Part shown: piece by piece, positions 27,343-37,091 of the stretch | Position numbering within the stretch: position 1 is the first letter of the stretch | Layout: every line of letters begins with the position of its first letter | Program-made: the position numbers and the translations under genes | Assembly: GCF_031886125.1 (NCBI RefSeq) | Contig: NZ_CP119391.1 | Coordinates: forward strand, 1,984,001 to 2,048,000 | Source: Halomonas piscis | GTDB lineage: Bacteria > Pseudomonadota > Gammaproteobacteria > Pseudomonadales > Halomonadaceae | Direction of reading: 5' to 3' | DNA length: 64,000 nucleotides | The notes under the pieces: generated by a model | What the model was told of the DNA's origin: nothing | Databases searched by the model: none | Seen by the model: the letters and a program-made list of their open reading frames with translations, nothing else

Positions 27343-28194
27343 CTACCCAAAGGAAGGCAGCAGTGGCGCTGAGCACAGCGGCGCCGATTCCTGCCCCGGG
27401 AGAAAACCGCCGGCGCGCCCGCTTTCGGCATCAAACCAGCCAAGCGTGCGATTCAACCCTACCACCTCGCCGATAATCAACAGCGTCGGCGACTTGACGA
27501 CACCCGCCAGATACCCCTCGGGCAGCGCCTCAAGGCGGCCGACATGCACCGTTTGATCCCGGGTGGTGCCCTGGGACACCAGCGCCAGCGGCGTCGTTGC
27601 TGAAAGCCCGTGAGCTCGCAGCGCCGCGCAGATGGTTTCCAAAGTGCCAAGGCCCATATAGAACACCAGAGTTTGCCCCGGACGGGCAAGCGAGGTCCAA
27701 TCAAGCTCGCAACGGCCGCTTTGCAAGTGCCCGGTGACCAGCCGCACCGACTGGGCATAATCGCGGTGGGTCAGCGGAATGCCGGCGTAGCTGGCACAGC
27801 CTGAAGCGGCGGTAATGCCGGGAATCACCTCGACCGGTATACCCCGGGCTACCAGCGCCTCCAGCTCCTCGCCGCCGCGGCCGAAGATAAACGGATCGCC
27901 GCCTTTCAGCCGCACCACGGCGCGTCCTTCCAATGCCCATTCGGCCAGCGCCTGGTTGATGCTCTCCTGGGGCACGCTGTGGTGGGAACACGCCTTGCCG
28001 ACGTAGAGCTTGCGAGCCCCGGCGGGGACAAGAGCCAGCACTTCCTGGCTCACCAGGCGATCATGGAGAACGATATCGGCATTCACCAGCCGCTTGTACG
28101 CCTTTAGCGTCAGAAGCTCCGGATCGCCCGGGCCGGCGCCCACCAGGCTGACGCTGCCTGACGGCTGTCGGGAAATACGTTCTAGCAAAGCCAC
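27343..28194 (-). CDS. cobA: Uroporphyrinogen-III C-methyltransferase
   Basis: 283 residues, the single-domain SUMT type rather than the trifunctional CysG. Makes precorrin-2 from uroporphyrinogen III with two SAM, feeding siroheme (sulfite and nitrite reductases) or cobalamin. Diagnostic blocks are VGAGPGDPELLTLKA near the N-terminus, RLKGGDPFIFGRGGEE, and PGITAASGCASYAGIPLTHRDY. It carries a short C-terminal extension beyond the core. No other siroheme or cobalamin genes are adjacent. A 15-bp palindrome lies 134 bases upstream of its start. Confidence 0.95.
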   Translation of the reverse strand: MALLERISRQPSGSVSLVGAGPGDPELLTLKAYKRLVNADIVLHDRLVSQEVLALVPAGARKLYVGKACSHHSVPQESINQALAEWALEGRAVVRLKGGDPFIFGRGGEELEALVARGIPVEVIPGITAASGCASYAGIPLTHRDYAQSVRLVTGHLQSGRCELDWTSLARPGQTLVFYMGLGTLETICAALRAHGLSATTPLALVSQGTTRDQTVHVGRLEALPEGYLAGVVKSPTLLIIGEVVGLNRTLGWFDAESGRAGGFLPGQESAPLCSAPLLPSFG

Positions 28195-28327
28195 ACGGCA
28201 CCTCGGTCAGTCATGGCAGGCCGTTGACGACCGGGCGCTGCAGGGCGTCAACAGTGGAAGATAAGGCAGTCAGCGACACCATAGCGAACTTCTAGAATCG
28301 CAAAAAGAAATAAATAATTAATAATTG

Positions 28328-28342
28328 ATTCCTTAAAGGAAT
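28328..28342. promoter_or_regulatory. 15-bp palindrome ATTCCTTAAAGGAAT in the cobA / aminotransferase divergent region
   Basis: An almost perfect palindrome centred in the AT-rich control region between cobA (leftward) and the aminotransferase (rightward). Its exact reverse complement occurs upstream of the LysR gene at 50616-50630, suggesting one regulator acts at both. The regulator is unknown. Confidence 0.45.
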
Positions 28343-28418
28343 ATAAGGCGCGGCGATGGGCCCGCAGTGGCAGACCCGGCGCTGGAATGGCATGATGACG
28401 GGTCCACAGAGGTTCGCG

Positions 28419-28463
28419 CTTTGGCGTAAGCGGCGACGCCTGCGGACGTTGTCTACGCCAAAG
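28419..28463 (+). promoter_or_regulatory. Leader hairpin before the aminotransferase gene
   Basis: CTTTGGCGTA (28419-28428) and TACGCCAAAG (28454-28463) form a perfect ten-base stem with a 25-base loop, 44 bases upstream of the aminotransferase ATG. It could be a leader structure, or a weak terminator on the other strand. There is no T-run. Confidence 0.4.
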
Positions 28464-28506
28464 CCACTTCACATACTAGCCGCCAGACAACGAGGTAGCC
28501 TGATCC

Positions 28507-29712
28507 ATGTTCGAGCGTATTGAGCGAGTCCCCGGCGATGCCATTCTCGGGCTGATCCAAGCGTTCAAGGAAGACACCAACCCGCAAAAGGTCGATCTGG
28601 GCGTCGGCGTCTACCGCGACGCCGAAGGCAACACGCCGGTCATGCGAGCGGTCAAGGAAGCCGAGGCTCGCCTGCTCAAGAATGAGTCCACCAAGACCTA
28701 CATCGGCTCCCACGGCTCGCCGGCCTACGGCGACGCCGTGCTGCCGCTGGTGCTGGGCGCCGACTCCCCGGTGCTGGAAGCCGGCCGCGCCAGCGCCACC
28801 CAGTCCCCCGGCGGCACCGGCGCGCTGCGCCTGGCGGCGGACTTCATCGCCGGCGAGCTGCCGGGCAGGGGCATCTGGGTGAGCGACCCGACCTGGCCCA
28901 ACCACCACGGCCTCTTCACCGCCGCGGGCATTGCCCTGCACAAGTATCCCTACGTGGACGCCGACAACCGCCTAGACTTCGACGGCATGCTGGCCGCCTT
29001 CAACAAGATTCCCGAAGGCGACGTCGTGGTGCTCCACGCCTGCTGCCACAACCCCACCGGCTTTGACCTTTCCGCCGAGCAGTGGCGAACCCTGCTCGAG
29101 GTGGTGCGCGAGCGCCGCCTGCTGCCGCTGATCGACTTTGCCTACCAGGGCTTTGGCCAGGGGCTCGACGAAGACGCCTACGGCGTGCGCCTGTTTGCCG
29201 AGCAGCTCGACGAGGTGCTCATCACCAGCTCCTGCTCGAAGAACTTCGGCATCTACAACGAGCGTACCGGCTGTCTGATCGCCGTGGCCAAGAACGCCGA
29301 GCAGATGGAAAACGTCCGCTCGCAGTTTGCCGTTGTTGCCCGGGAGAACTACTCCAACCCGCCGGCCCACGGCGGCGCCATTGTCAGCGAAATCCTCCAC
29401 GACCCTGAGCTTGCCGCCGTCTGGCGCGATGAGCTCACCGAGATGCGCGACCGGGTCAACACGCTGCGCCAGGAATTTGTCAAGGCGCTCGATCCTTACG
29501 GCCTGGCAGAAAAATACGCCTGCGTCGGCGAGCAGCGCGGCATGTTCTCCTATACCGGCCTCACGCCGGATCAGGTTGACCGCCTGCGCGACGAGTTCGG
29601 CATCTACATGGTGCGCTCGGGGCGCGCCAACGTGGCCGGCTTCTCCCGGGAGAACCTGCCCTACATCACCCGGGCCATTGCCGTGGTCAACGGCGTCAAG
29701 GTCGACGACTGA
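28507..29712 (+). CDS. Aspartate/aromatic aminotransferase (class I, PLP)
   Basis: 401 residues, similar along its length to AspC/TyrB. It transfers amino groups between aspartate or aromatic amino acids and 2-oxoglutarate. The PLP lysine is K245 in SSCSKNFGIYNER; the substrate-binding YIGSHGSPAYGDAVLPL and the C-terminal MVRSGRANVAGF with its Arg are present. Start ATG 28507. It sits alone between a hairpin leader and an NCS2 permease. Whether it prefers aspartate or aromatic substrates cannot be told from sequence. Confidence 0.95.
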   Translation: MFERIERVPGDAILGLIQAFKEDTNPQKVDLGVGVYRDAEGNTPVMRAVKEAEARLLKNESTKTYIGSHGSPAYGDAVLPLVLGADSPVLEAGRASATQSPGGTGALRLAADFIAGELPGRGIWVSDPTWPNHHGLFTAAGIALHKYPYVDADNRLDFDGMLAAFNKIPEGDVVVLHACCHNPTGFDLSAEQWRTLLEVVRERRLLPLIDFAYQGFGQGLDEDAYGVRLFAEQLDEVLITSSCSKNFGIYNERTGCLIAVAKNAEQMENVRSQFAVVARENYSNPPAHGGAIVSEILHDPELAAVWRDELTEMRDRVNTLRQEFVKALDPYGLAEKYACVGEQRGMFSYTGLTPDQVDRLRDEFGIYMVRSGRANVAGFSRENLPYITRAIAVVNGVKVDD

Positions 29713-29889
29713 CCGCCCCGCACGGCCGGGCGTCTTGCTGAAAAAGCCGCCAATAGCGTGTACAATCCGCGGCTTCGCCGCCAGAGCCCTGGGGCGCCCG
29801 CGCGGCGTCCCGCGTTCACGCAGCGCCTGACCGATCAGTCAGCACCCGCCGCGTGACGCTCAATCCAAAGCGCTATCAAGAGGCTTACC

Positions 29890-31383
29890 ATGGCGGCTGC
29901 CGGCTCCCACCTTTCCTATCCCTGGTACAAGAAAGAAGACACCGACGCGTTTTTTGCGCTGTTTCAGAACAACATCGCCAACTTCGTGGTCATCGCCATT
30001 TCCATGCTGGGCATGGGTTTTCCCACTTCCATCGTCTATGGCCAGGTGCTGCCCGGCGCCGCCGTGGCGGTGATGGTCGGCAACTTCTACTACGCCTTTA
30101 CCGCCGCGCGCCTTGCCCGGCGGGAAAACCGCACCGACGTCACCGCGCTGTCCTACGGCATCTCTACCCCGGTGATGTTTGTCTTCCTGTTCGGCGTGCT
30201 GCTGCCGGCCAAGCAGCTCACCGGCGACGCCGAGCTTGCCTGGCAGGTCGCCGTGGCGGCGTGCTTGATCAGCGGCGCTATCGAGGCGGCCATCAGCCTG
30301 GTGGGCCGCTGGGTGCAGTATCACTTGCCCCGGGCAGCCATGCTCGGCGCGGTGGCCGGGGTGGCGCTGACCTTCATCGCCGGCGAAATGCTGTTCAAGA
30401 CGCTGGAAGTCCCGGTGGTGGGGCTGGTGGTGCTGGCGCTGATCATCGTCGGGCTGGTCGCCCGGGTGAGCATGCCCTTGCGCATTCCCACCTCGCTGTT
30501 TGCGATCATACTGGGCACGCTTCTGGCCTACCTGATCGGCGCCACCGACGACGGCAAGTTCAGCGACGCCTTTACCTACATCGGCTTTTATCCGCTGCTG
30601 CCCAGTCTTGCCTGGTTTGACGGCCTGGGGCTGCTGGCCACCGGCATGCTGAGCGTCCTCACCGTGGTGCTGCCCATCACGCTTTATAACGCCATCGAAA
30701 CCATGAACAACGTCGAGGCCATGGAGGCCGCCGGCGACAAGTACGACGTGCGCGAGTGCCAGGCCGTGGACGGGATCGGCACCGTGATCGGCGCGCTGTT
30801 CGGCGGGGTCTTCCCGACCACGGTGTACATCGCCACCGTCGGCGCCAAATGGATGGGCGCCGGGCGCGGCTACAGCCTGCTCAACGGCGCGGTGTATGCA
30901 CTTGCTACCATGTTCGGCCTGATTGCCGCGCTGGCAGCGATCATTCCGGTCTCGGTGGTAGCTCCGATCCTGGTGTTTGTCGGGGTCTCGATGATCGCCA
31001 CGGCCTTCCAGTCCAACGACACCCGCTACTATCCGGCGGTGGCCCTTGCCATGCTGCCCTACTTTGCCAACTACCTGATGACGCGCTTCAATCGCGACGC
31101 CGGCGACGTGGTCAGCGGCATTTCCGGCGCCATCGAGGCCATGGGCCAGGGGTCGATGTTCATGGCGATTTTTCTCGGCGCCATGGCGGTGTCGGTTATC
31201 GACCACCAGTTCCGCCGGGCCGCCGCCTTCGCCGTGCTGGCCGCGGGCTTCTCCTTTGTGGGGCTGATGCACGCCTCCAAAATGGCGTTCAGCGCCGCCC
31301 CGGACTTCGTCATCGGCTATCTGGCCATGGCGGCGCTGTTTGTCTACTTCGCGTTTCAGCAGCGCCGCAGCGGTAACATCTAA
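29890..31383 (+). CDS. NCS2-family nucleobase/cation symporter
   Basis: 497 residues with about 13-14 hydrophobic segments. Typical NCS2 traits are VTALSYGISTPVMF near the N-terminus and the GTVIGALFGGVFPTTVYIATVG helix bundle, with an internal NAIETMNNVEAMEAAGD region. Likely imports a purine or pyrimidine base with H+ or Na+; the substrate is not predictable. The start is 29890, preceded by an AAGAGG site. Its end converges on the MATE gene with a large inverted repeat between them. Confidence 0.87.
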   Translation: MAAAGSHLSYPWYKKEDTDAFFALFQNNIANFVVIAISMLGMGFPTSIVYGQVLPGAAVAVMVGNFYYAFTAARLARRENRTDVTALSYGISTPVMFVFLFGVLLPAKQLTGDAELAWQVAVAACLISGAIEAAISLVGRWVQYHLPRAAMLGAVAGVALTFIAGEMLFKTLEVPVVGLVVLALIIVGLVARVSMPLRIPTSLFAIILGTLLAYLIGATDDGKFSDAFTYIGFYPLLPSLAWFDGLGLLATGMLSVLTVVLPITLYNAIETMNNVEAMEAAGDKYDVRECQAVDGIGTVIGALFGGVFPTTVYIATVGAKWMGAGRGYSLLNGAVYALATMFGLIAALAAIIPVSVVAPILVFVGVSMIATAFQSNDTRYYPAVALAMLPYFANYLMTRFNRDAGDVVSGISGAIEAMGQGSMFMAIFLGAMAVSVIDHQFRRAAAFAVLAAGFSFVGLMHASKMAFSAAPDFVIGYLAMAALFVYFAFQQRRSGNI

Positions 31384-31415
31384 CCCTCCCCTAACGGCTT
31401 GATACAAAAGCTTTT

Positions 31416-31502
31416 GCAGGAGGCCGGCTGCGCCGGGCGAGACAGATCGAAGGCATGCTGGGGCCGGGTGGGATACCGTCGCCCGGTAAACCGGCCTCCT
31501 GC
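31416..31502. repeat. Large nested inverted repeat between convergent NCS2 and MATE genes
   Basis: GCAGGAGGCCGG (31416-31427) pairs perfectly with CCGGCCTCCTGC (31491-31502). Within it CCGGGCGA (31433-31440) pairs with TCGCCCGG (31479-31486). The 87-base structure has no T-run. It may act as a bidirectional 3'-end stabiliser or be a small RNA. Confidence 0.55.
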
Positions 31503-31525
31503 GGGCTGGGTGGCAGCTGTTAAGG

Positions 31526-32854
31526 CTATGCTCTCAACATGCGCCTTAGCAGCTGCCATGCCGCCAGGCCGGCGAGCACGTTGCCCAGTGCCGCCCCCAG
31601 CGCCAGCCCGATCCAGCCGCCGAGCTGCATCCCCAGCCACAGACAGGGCAGATAGCAGACAAACAGCCGCACCCCGGACATCAGCATCGACCACAGCGGA
31701 AAGCCCAGCGCATTCCCCGCCGACACCACCAGCATGCACACCCCGAGCGCGGCGTAGCTCGGCAGCAGAAAGCGGATCAGCAGCGCCAGTTCGCGCTGCA
31801 CGTCGGGCTGGCCGGCAAGCGCCAGCGCGACCCAGTGAGCGGCCAGCGCCATGCCGAGCCCCAGCGCCAGCTGCCAGGCCACCGCCACCTTCAAGGCCAG
31901 GCGCATCAGCCGCTGGATCTGGCCCCAGTCGCCGGCGCCGTAGCAGCGCCCGAGCCAGGGCGGCAGCGACATGGTCAGCGCCAGTATGGCCATCAGCGAG
32001 AGCGTCTCCAGACGGCTGGCAAGCCCCCAGGCGGCGACGAAGGTGTCGCCAAGCGTAGCGACGACCGCCACCGCCAGCATGGCGGAAAGCGGCGGCATCA
32101 GCTGGCTGACCATGGCCGGGCCGGCGATACCGACAAAGGGCCTGAGCGAACGCCGGGTCTCGCCGCCCAGCCCCAGCCGCGTCAGCCAGCGCTGGCGAAA
32201 TAGCCGGCGGGCGGTGATGAACACTCCGACGGCGAAAGCGATGACGCTGGCCAAAGCGGCTCCCGGCAGCCCCAATCCGCTCCAGGGGCCGGCACCGAAA
32301 ATCAGCAGCGGGTCCAGCGCCAGGTTGACCAGGCTGGTGAGAACCATCATGTTGCCGGGCAGCCGGGTGTTGCCGTGAGCGCGAAACACGCTGTAGGCAA
32401 AGTACGCCAGCGCCCCGAACCACCCCGCCAGCAGCTGCACCGGCCAGTAGCGGGCAATATAGGCAAGGGCGGTGTCGTCCGCCCCCAGGGCGATGAAAAC
32501 GGGCCGCTGGCCCAGCCACAGCGCCACGGCCAGCACGCCGATAATGGCGCTGCCGGCCATCAGCACCAGGGTACTCAGCCGCCTGGCCCGCTCGCGCTCG
32601 CCGGCGCCCAGCGCCCGGGAAATGAGCGCGGCAATGGCAATGCCGATGCCCACCTGGACGCCGATGATCAAGAACGACAGCGGGAAAGTGAACGACTGCG
32701 CGGCCAGCGGCGCGGTGCCCAGCCGGGCGATAAAGGCGCTGTCCACCAGCTGAAAGCCCAAAAGCGAAAGAGCGCCGATGGCCATGGGCCAGGTTTGCTG
32801 CCACAGCTGTTTGCCCAGCGGCGCCGCTGGCCTTGCCTGCTGCGTTTCTGCCAC
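31526..32854 (-). CDS. MATE-family efflux transporter
   Basis: 442 residues with about 12 membrane segments in two homologous halves, the usual MATE size. The first repeat starts with LGKQLWQQTWPMAIGALSLL and contains FQLVDSAFIARLG; GAALASVIAF closes the first half. Expels drugs or metabolites using Na+ or H+. A start at GTG 32854 is preferred because GGGAGAAGG lies just upstream and the longer frame adds a 40-residue tail unlike MATE proteins. Substrate unknown. Confidence 0.86.
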   Translation of the reverse strand: MAETQQARPAAPLGKQLWQQTWPMAIGALSLLGFQLVDSAFIARLGTAPLAAQSFTFPLSFLIIGVQVGIGIAIAALISRALGAGERERARRLSTLVLMAGSAIIGVLAVALWLGQRPVFIALGADDTALAYIARYWPVQLLAGWFGALAYFAYSVFRAHGNTRLPGNMMVLTSLVNLALDPLLIFGAGPWSGLGLPGAALASVIAFAVGVFITARRLFRQRWLTRLGLGGETRRSLRPFVGIAGPAMVSQLMPPLSAMLAVAVVATLGDTFVAAWGLASRLETLSLMAILALTMSLPPWLGRCYGAGDWGQIQRLMRLALKVAVAWQLALGLGMALAAHWVALALAGQPDVQRELALLIRFLLPSYAALGVCMLVVSAGNALGFPLWSMLMSGVRLFVCYLPCLWLGMQLGGWIGLALGAALGNVLAGLAAWQLLRRMLRA

Positions 32855-32953
32855 ACCCTTCTCCCGTAATAAAGCCGTTTCTTGACAAACCTGTTCCGTG
32901 ACAAATCTGCCGCGTGATAAAAGACGTATCGGATAAAACGCTGCCCCAACGTA

Positions 32954-32987
32954 AAACGCCACCGCCTCGGGCAAGGCGGTGGCGTTT
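32954..32987 (-). terminator. Hairpin terminator after yceI
   Basis: AAACGCCACCGCCT and AGGCGGTGGCGTTT pair perfectly over 14 bases with a six-base loop, 16 bases beyond the yceI stop. The stem itself ends in Ts on the minus strand. Confidence 0.75.
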
Positions 32988-33002
32988 CAGGCGTCGGAGG
33001 AG

Positions 33003-33599
33003 TTACTGGCGAACACCTTCAAAGGTGACGTACAGCTCGACCTCGCGCATGGGCTTGGGAAACTCGCTCATATCGATGCCGAATTCGGCCAGCTCAAGCG
33101 TAGTGGAGCCCTCAAAACCCGCGCGGTAGCCGCCCCAGGGATCTTCGCCCTCGCCTACCAGGGTGACCGGCATGTCGATGGTTTGCGTTTGGCCGTGCAG
33201 CGTCAGCTCGCCGGTGATTACGCCGGCGTCGTCGCCGTCGGGGGCAAAGCCGGTAGACTCGAAGGTCGCCGTGGGATAGGCATCGGCGTCGAGAAAGTCG
33301 TCGCCGAGAATATGGCGGTCGCGCTCGGCGTGGTTGGTGTTGAGGCTTGCCACTTCCACCTCGAAATCGACCGAGGCGTCGTCGAGATTGTCCGGATCGT
33401 AGTCGAATTCGCCGCTGAACGTTTCAAAGTTGCCGAGCAGGTACGAATAGCCCAGATGGCTGATCTTGAACTGGACAAAGGCGTGCTGGCCTTCGGTATC
33501 CACCTGGTAGGTAGCCGCCTGGGCCTGGCTCGACGGCAGCAGCACGGCGGTCACGGCCGCGGCCGTGGCGGTCTTCTTGAGCGTGTCGACTGTCAACAT
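33003..33599 (-). CDS. YceI-family periplasmic protein
   Basis: 198 residues with a signal peptide (AAAVTAVLLPSSQAQA). The mature part is the YceI lipocalin-like barrel, with YQVDTEGQHAFVQFKISHLG at its start and TFEGVRQ at the end. YceI proteins bind isoprenoid lipids such as quinones in the periplasm. ATG 33599 follows AAGGAG. It lies 28 bases after the cytochrome b561 gene, an arrangement also seen for yceJ-yceI in E. coli, pointing to a shared redox or quinone role. Confidence 0.92.
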   Translation of the reverse strand: MLTVDTLKKTATAAAVTAVLLPSSQAQAATYQVDTEGQHAFVQFKISHLGYSYLLGNFETFSGEFDYDPDNLDDASVDFEVEVASLNTNHAERDRHILGDDFLDADAYPTATFESTGFAPDGDDAGVITGELTLHGQTQTIDMPVTLVGEGEDPWGGYRAGFEGSTTLELAEFGIDMSEFPKPMREVELYVTFEGVRQ

Positions 33600-33627
33600 C
33601 CTGTTTTCTCCTTGAGGGATACCGTAT

Positions 33628-34182
33628 TTATTGGCGCCTGGCGTATTTGGCGCTGAGCATGCGCACAAGCGTCAGGCGTTTGTCCACCCAGTGGTGCTTC
33701 AGCGATATCAGGCCATGACCGGCCGCCAGCGCCAATAACGTAAGAGCGCCATACCAGTGAATGGTTCCGGCGGTGTCTGCCTGATTGGCCAGCCCGTAAA
33801 CGGTGGCCGGCACTTCAAACCAGCCGAACACGCTGATGCCGCTGCCCTTGGCTGTGGAGATCAAATAGCCGCTGACCAGCACGCCGAGCAGTACCAGATA
33901 CAAAAGCCAGTGGCCGAGGCCTGCCGCGACGGCTTCAAGACGGCTGCCCTCTCCCCGGGGCGCAGGCTGGAAAAGGCGCCAGGCCAGCCGGCCGAGGGTG
34001 GCCAGCAGCAGCAGCATGCCCGCCGAGCGGTGTAGCCACGGCGCCTTGTTATACCAGGCGTCGTAGTAGCCAAGATCGGTCATCCACCAGCCCAGGGCAA
34101 AGAGCCCGACAATGGCCAGCGCGCTCAGCCAGTGCAGCGCAATGCTCACCCGACCCCAGCCGCTGCGCGTGTTTCGCCACAT
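33628..34182 (-). CDS. Cytochrome b561
   Basis: 184 residues, four membrane helices. Haem-ligand histidines are in ALHWLSAL, LHRSAGM, GHWLLY and HWYGAL, with a further GHGLISLKHHW. A dihaem quinol-oxidising inner-membrane cytochrome of the YceJ/CybB type. Probably co-transcribed with yceI downstream. Confidence 0.93.
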   Translation of the reverse strand: MWRNTRSGWGRVSIALHWLSALAIVGLFALGWWMTDLGYYDAWYNKAPWLHRSAGMLLLLATLGRLAWRLFQPAPRGEGSRLEAVAAGLGHWLLYLVLLGVLVSGYLISTAKGSGISVFGWFEVPATVYGLANQADTAGTIHWYGALTLLALAAGHGLISLKHHWVDKRLTLVRMLSAKYARRQ

Positions 34183-34230
34183 CTCTATTATCTCCCGCTG
34201 CCAGCTGCCACCCGACTCGCCCGCTCGCCT

Positions 34231-35436
34231 CTAGACGCTCCCCCCTACCAGCGCGTCCAGCCCCCGGGCGAGGTCCGTACGAATATCGGCGTAGCTTTCG
34301 AGCCCCACCGATACCCGCAGCAGCCCCGGGGTGATCCCCGTGGCCTGCATCTGAGGCTCGGACAGACGCCCATGGGTCGTGCTTGCCGGGTGCGTGATCG
34401 TGGATTTGACGTCGCCCAGATTGCCGGTGATCGACATCAGCCGGGTGGCGTCGATTACCTGCCAGGCCCCCTTTTGCCCGCCCTTGACGGCAAAGCCCAG
34501 CACCGCGCCGAAACCGGCCTGCTGGCGCGCGGCCAGGGCGTGCTGGGGATGGCTTTCAAGGCCGCTGTAGAAGACGCGCTCCACCGCCGGGTGCGCATTC
34601 AGCCACTCGGCCAGCCGTACAGCGTTGTCGCAGTGGGCCCGCATCCTCAGTCCCAGGGTTTCCAGCCCCTTGGTAAAGATCCAGGCGTTGAACGGGCTCA
34701 GGCAGGGGCCGGCGGTGCGCACCGCGCCGAATATTTCTTCCAGCAGGTCGTGGCCGCCGACTACCGCGCCGCCTACGGCGCGGCCCTGACCGTCCAGATA
34801 CTTGGTGGCGGAATGAATCACCAGGTCCGCGCCCAGCTCGAGCGGGCGCTGCAGCGCCGGCGTCAGAAAGCAGTTGTCGATGGCAAGCCAGGCGTCGTGG
34901 CGGTGGGCCATCGCCGCAAGCGCGGCGATATCGGCGATTTCGGAGAGCGGGTTGGACGGCGTTTCGGCAAACAGCAGCCGAGTCGCCGGCGTGATCGCCG
35001 CCTCCCAGGCGTCCAGGTCGGAAAGCTCGACGTAGCGGGTGACGATGCCGAACCTGGCCAGGTACTTGTCGAAAAGGCTTACCGTGGAGCCGAACAGCGA
35101 GCGCGAGGCGACGATTTCATCGCCGGCGGACAACAGCGCCAGCGCCGTGCACAGAATCGCCGCCATCCCCGAGCTTGTCGCCACGCAGCGCTCGCCGCCC
35201 TCCATGGCCGCCAGACGACGCTCAAAGGTATTGACCGTAGGGTTGGTAAAGCGCGAGTAGATGTTGCCCGGCTCGTCACCGCTGAACTTGCGCGCCGCCT
35301 CGGCCGCGCTTTGATAGACAAAGCTCGAGGTGGGGAAAATCGGCTCGGCGTGCTCCTGCTCCAGGGTGCGATCGTGGCCGGCGCGGATGGCCAGCGTTTC
35401 CCGCGACCACGGCGTAGCGTATGAATCATCGTGCAT
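34231..35436 (-). CDS. metZ: O-succinylhomoserine sulfhydrylase
   Basis: 401 residues, Cys/Met-metabolism PLP family. The PLP lysine is in HSATKYLDGQGRAVGG; other family blocks are SSGMAAILCTALALL and FAETPSNPLSEIADI. Converts O-succinylhomoserine plus sulfide to homocysteine. Its position just after purF (23-base gap) is the conserved Pseudomonas-type location of metZ. Cystathionine synthase activity is an alternative for the fold, but context argues for MetZ. Confidence 0.93.
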   Translation of the reverse strand: MHDDSYATPWSRETLAIRAGHDRTLEQEHAEPIFPTSSFVYQSAAEAARKFSGDEPGNIYSRFTNPTVNTFERRLAAMEGGERCVATSSGMAAILCTALALLSAGDEIVASRSLFGSTVSLFDKYLARFGIVTRYVELSDLDAWEAAITPATRLLFAETPSNPLSEIADIAALAAMAHRHDAWLAIDNCFLTPALQRPLELGADLVIHSATKYLDGQGRAVGGAVVGGHDLLEEIFGAVRTAGPCLSPFNAWIFTKGLETLGLRMRAHCDNAVRLAEWLNAHPAVERVFYSGLESHPQHALAARQQAGFGAVLGFAVKGGQKGAWQVIDATRLMSITGNLGDVKSTITHPASTTHGRLSEPQMQATGITPGLLRVSVGLESYADIRTDLARGLDALVGGSV

Positions 35437-35459
35437 ATCGGCTTCCCGGTAAAGTCGTG

Positions 35460-36980
35460 TCAGTCGTCCAGATCGTCGTCCTGGTTGTGCATGCCGACCA
35501 GCGCGTGATCCCCGGCGCTTTCGCTCGTGGCGGCGTCGTGGCGGCTGGCTTCCAGGGCGTCCAGGTAGGCCTCGTCAATGTCGCCGGTCACGTAGTTGCC
35601 GTCAAATACCGAGCAGTCGAATTCGTCAAGCGCCGGATTGACCTCGCGACAGGCGGCTTTCAAGTCGTCCAGATCCTGATAGATGATGCGATCGGCGCCG
35701 ATCAGCTCGCCGACTTCGGCCTCGGTGCGGCCGTGGGCGATCAGCTCGCTGGCCGCGGGCATGTCGATGCCGTAGACGTTGGGGTAGCGCACCGGCGGTG
35801 CGGCCGAGGCAAAGTAGACGTTGCGCGCGCCGGCGTCCCGGGCCATCTGGATAATCTGCTGGCAGGTGGTGCCGCGCACGATGGAATCGTCCACCAGCAG
35901 CACGTTCTTGTCCCTGAACTCGATGTCGATAGCGTTGAGCTTCTGGCGCACGGATTTTTTCCGCTGGGTCTGCCCCGGCATGATGAAGGTGCGCCCGATG
36001 TAGCGGTTCTTCATGAAGCCTTCGCGGTAGGTCACGCCCAGGTGCTGGGCCATTTCCAGCGCCGAGGTGCGCGAGGTATCGGGGATGGGAATGACCACGT
36101 CGATGTCGTGATCCGGCCATTCCTCCAGCACCCGATCGCCGAGCTTGCGCCCCATGTGCATGCGCGTGCCGTAGACGTAGGCGCCGTCGAGAATCGAGTC
36201 CGGACGCGCCAGGTAAACGTGCTCGAAAATGCACGAGCGCAGCCGCGGCCGGTCGGCGCAGACCTGGGTATGCACCTGCCCCTCCATGTCCACGAACACC
36301 GCCTCGCCGGGCGCCAGATCGCGCTCGAGCGCGAAGCCGCCGACGTCCAGCGCCACGGACTCCGAGGCCACCATGACCTCCTGTTTGCCATCCTCGGTGC
36401 GCGTGCCGAACACCACCGGGCGAATGCCGTTGGGGTCGCGAAACGCCACCATGCCCACGCCGTTGATAATGGCCACCGCGGCGTAGCCGCCGTTGCAGCG
36501 CCGGTGTACCCGGCGCACGGCGTCGAAAACGTCTTCGGCTTCAAGGTGCAGCCCCTGCTTGCCCAGCTCGTGGGCGAAAACGTTGAGCAGCACCTCGGAG
36601 TCGGAGCTGGTGTTGATGTGGCGCAGATCGGTGGAAAACAGCTCCTGCTTGAGCCGGTCGGAGTTGGTCAGGTTGCCGTTGTGCGCCAGGGCAATGCCGT
36701 AGGGCGAGTTGACGTAGAACGGCTGGGACTCCGCCTCGCTTGACGAGCCTGCCGTCGGGTAGCGCACGTGACCGATCCCCAGGGTACCCTTGAGCCTTGC
36801 CATGTGACGCGTATGAAAGACATCGCGCACCAGCCCGTTGCTCTTGCGCAGCAAAAAGCGTCCTTCGCTCCAGGTCATCATCCCGGCCGCGTCCTGGCCC
36901 CGGTGCTGGAGCACCGTCAGGGCGTCATAAATGGCCTGATTGACCGCCTGGGTGGCCATGAGGCCGACGATACCGCACAT
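35460..36980 (-). CDS. purF: Amidophosphoribosyltransferase
   Basis: 506 residues, standard size. The first committed step of purine synthesis, making phosphoribosylamine from PRPP and glutamine. After Met removal the catalytic Cys is N-terminal (MCGIVGL). The glutamine amidotransferase domain spans about 1-230; the PRT domain carries the PRPP loop [13 protein letters not shown]. The ATG at 36980 was fixed by the Cys-2 requirement. Lies between cvpA and metZ as in related bacteria. Confidence 0.97.
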   Translation of the reverse strand: MCGIVGLMATQAVNQAIYDALTVLQHRGQDAAGMMTWSEGRFLLRKSNGLVRDVFHTRHMARLKGTLGIGHVRYPTAGSSSEAESQPFYVNSPYGIALAHNGNLTNSDRLKQELFSTDLRHINTSSDSEVLLNVFAHELGKQGLHLEAEDVFDAVRRVHRRCNGGYAAVAIINGVGMVAFRDPNGIRPVVFGTRTEDGKQEVMVASESVALDVGGFALERDLAPGEAVFVDMEGQVHTQVCADRPRLRSCIFEHVYLARPDSILDGAYVYGTRMHMGRKLGDRVLEEWPDHDIDVVIPIPDTSRTSALEMAQHLGVTYREGFMKNRYIGRTFIMPGQTQRKKSVRQKLNAIDIEFRDKNVLLVDDSIVRGTTCQQIIQMARDAGARNVYFASAAPPVRYPNVYGIDMPAASELIAHGRTEAEVGELIGADRIIYQDLDDLKAACREVNPALDEFDCSVFDGNYVTGDIDEAYLDALEASRHDAATSESAGDHALVGMHNQDDDLDD

Positions 36981-37091
36981 GTGTTTACCTCGTTTTGTCG
37001 CGACTTGCCGAGCAGGCGTAAGCCATTGGAATTCGTGAGCGCCCAACCGGCCGCCTGGCCGCAGACCGGGCTGGTGTCGTGCCGGCGCGAG

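Noticed and set aside
31416..31502. Cobalamin riboswitch
   Set aside because: GACCGG/CCGGCC-like bases first suggested one, but the GCCACTG and other conserved core segments are missing, and the element lies between convergent gene ends.
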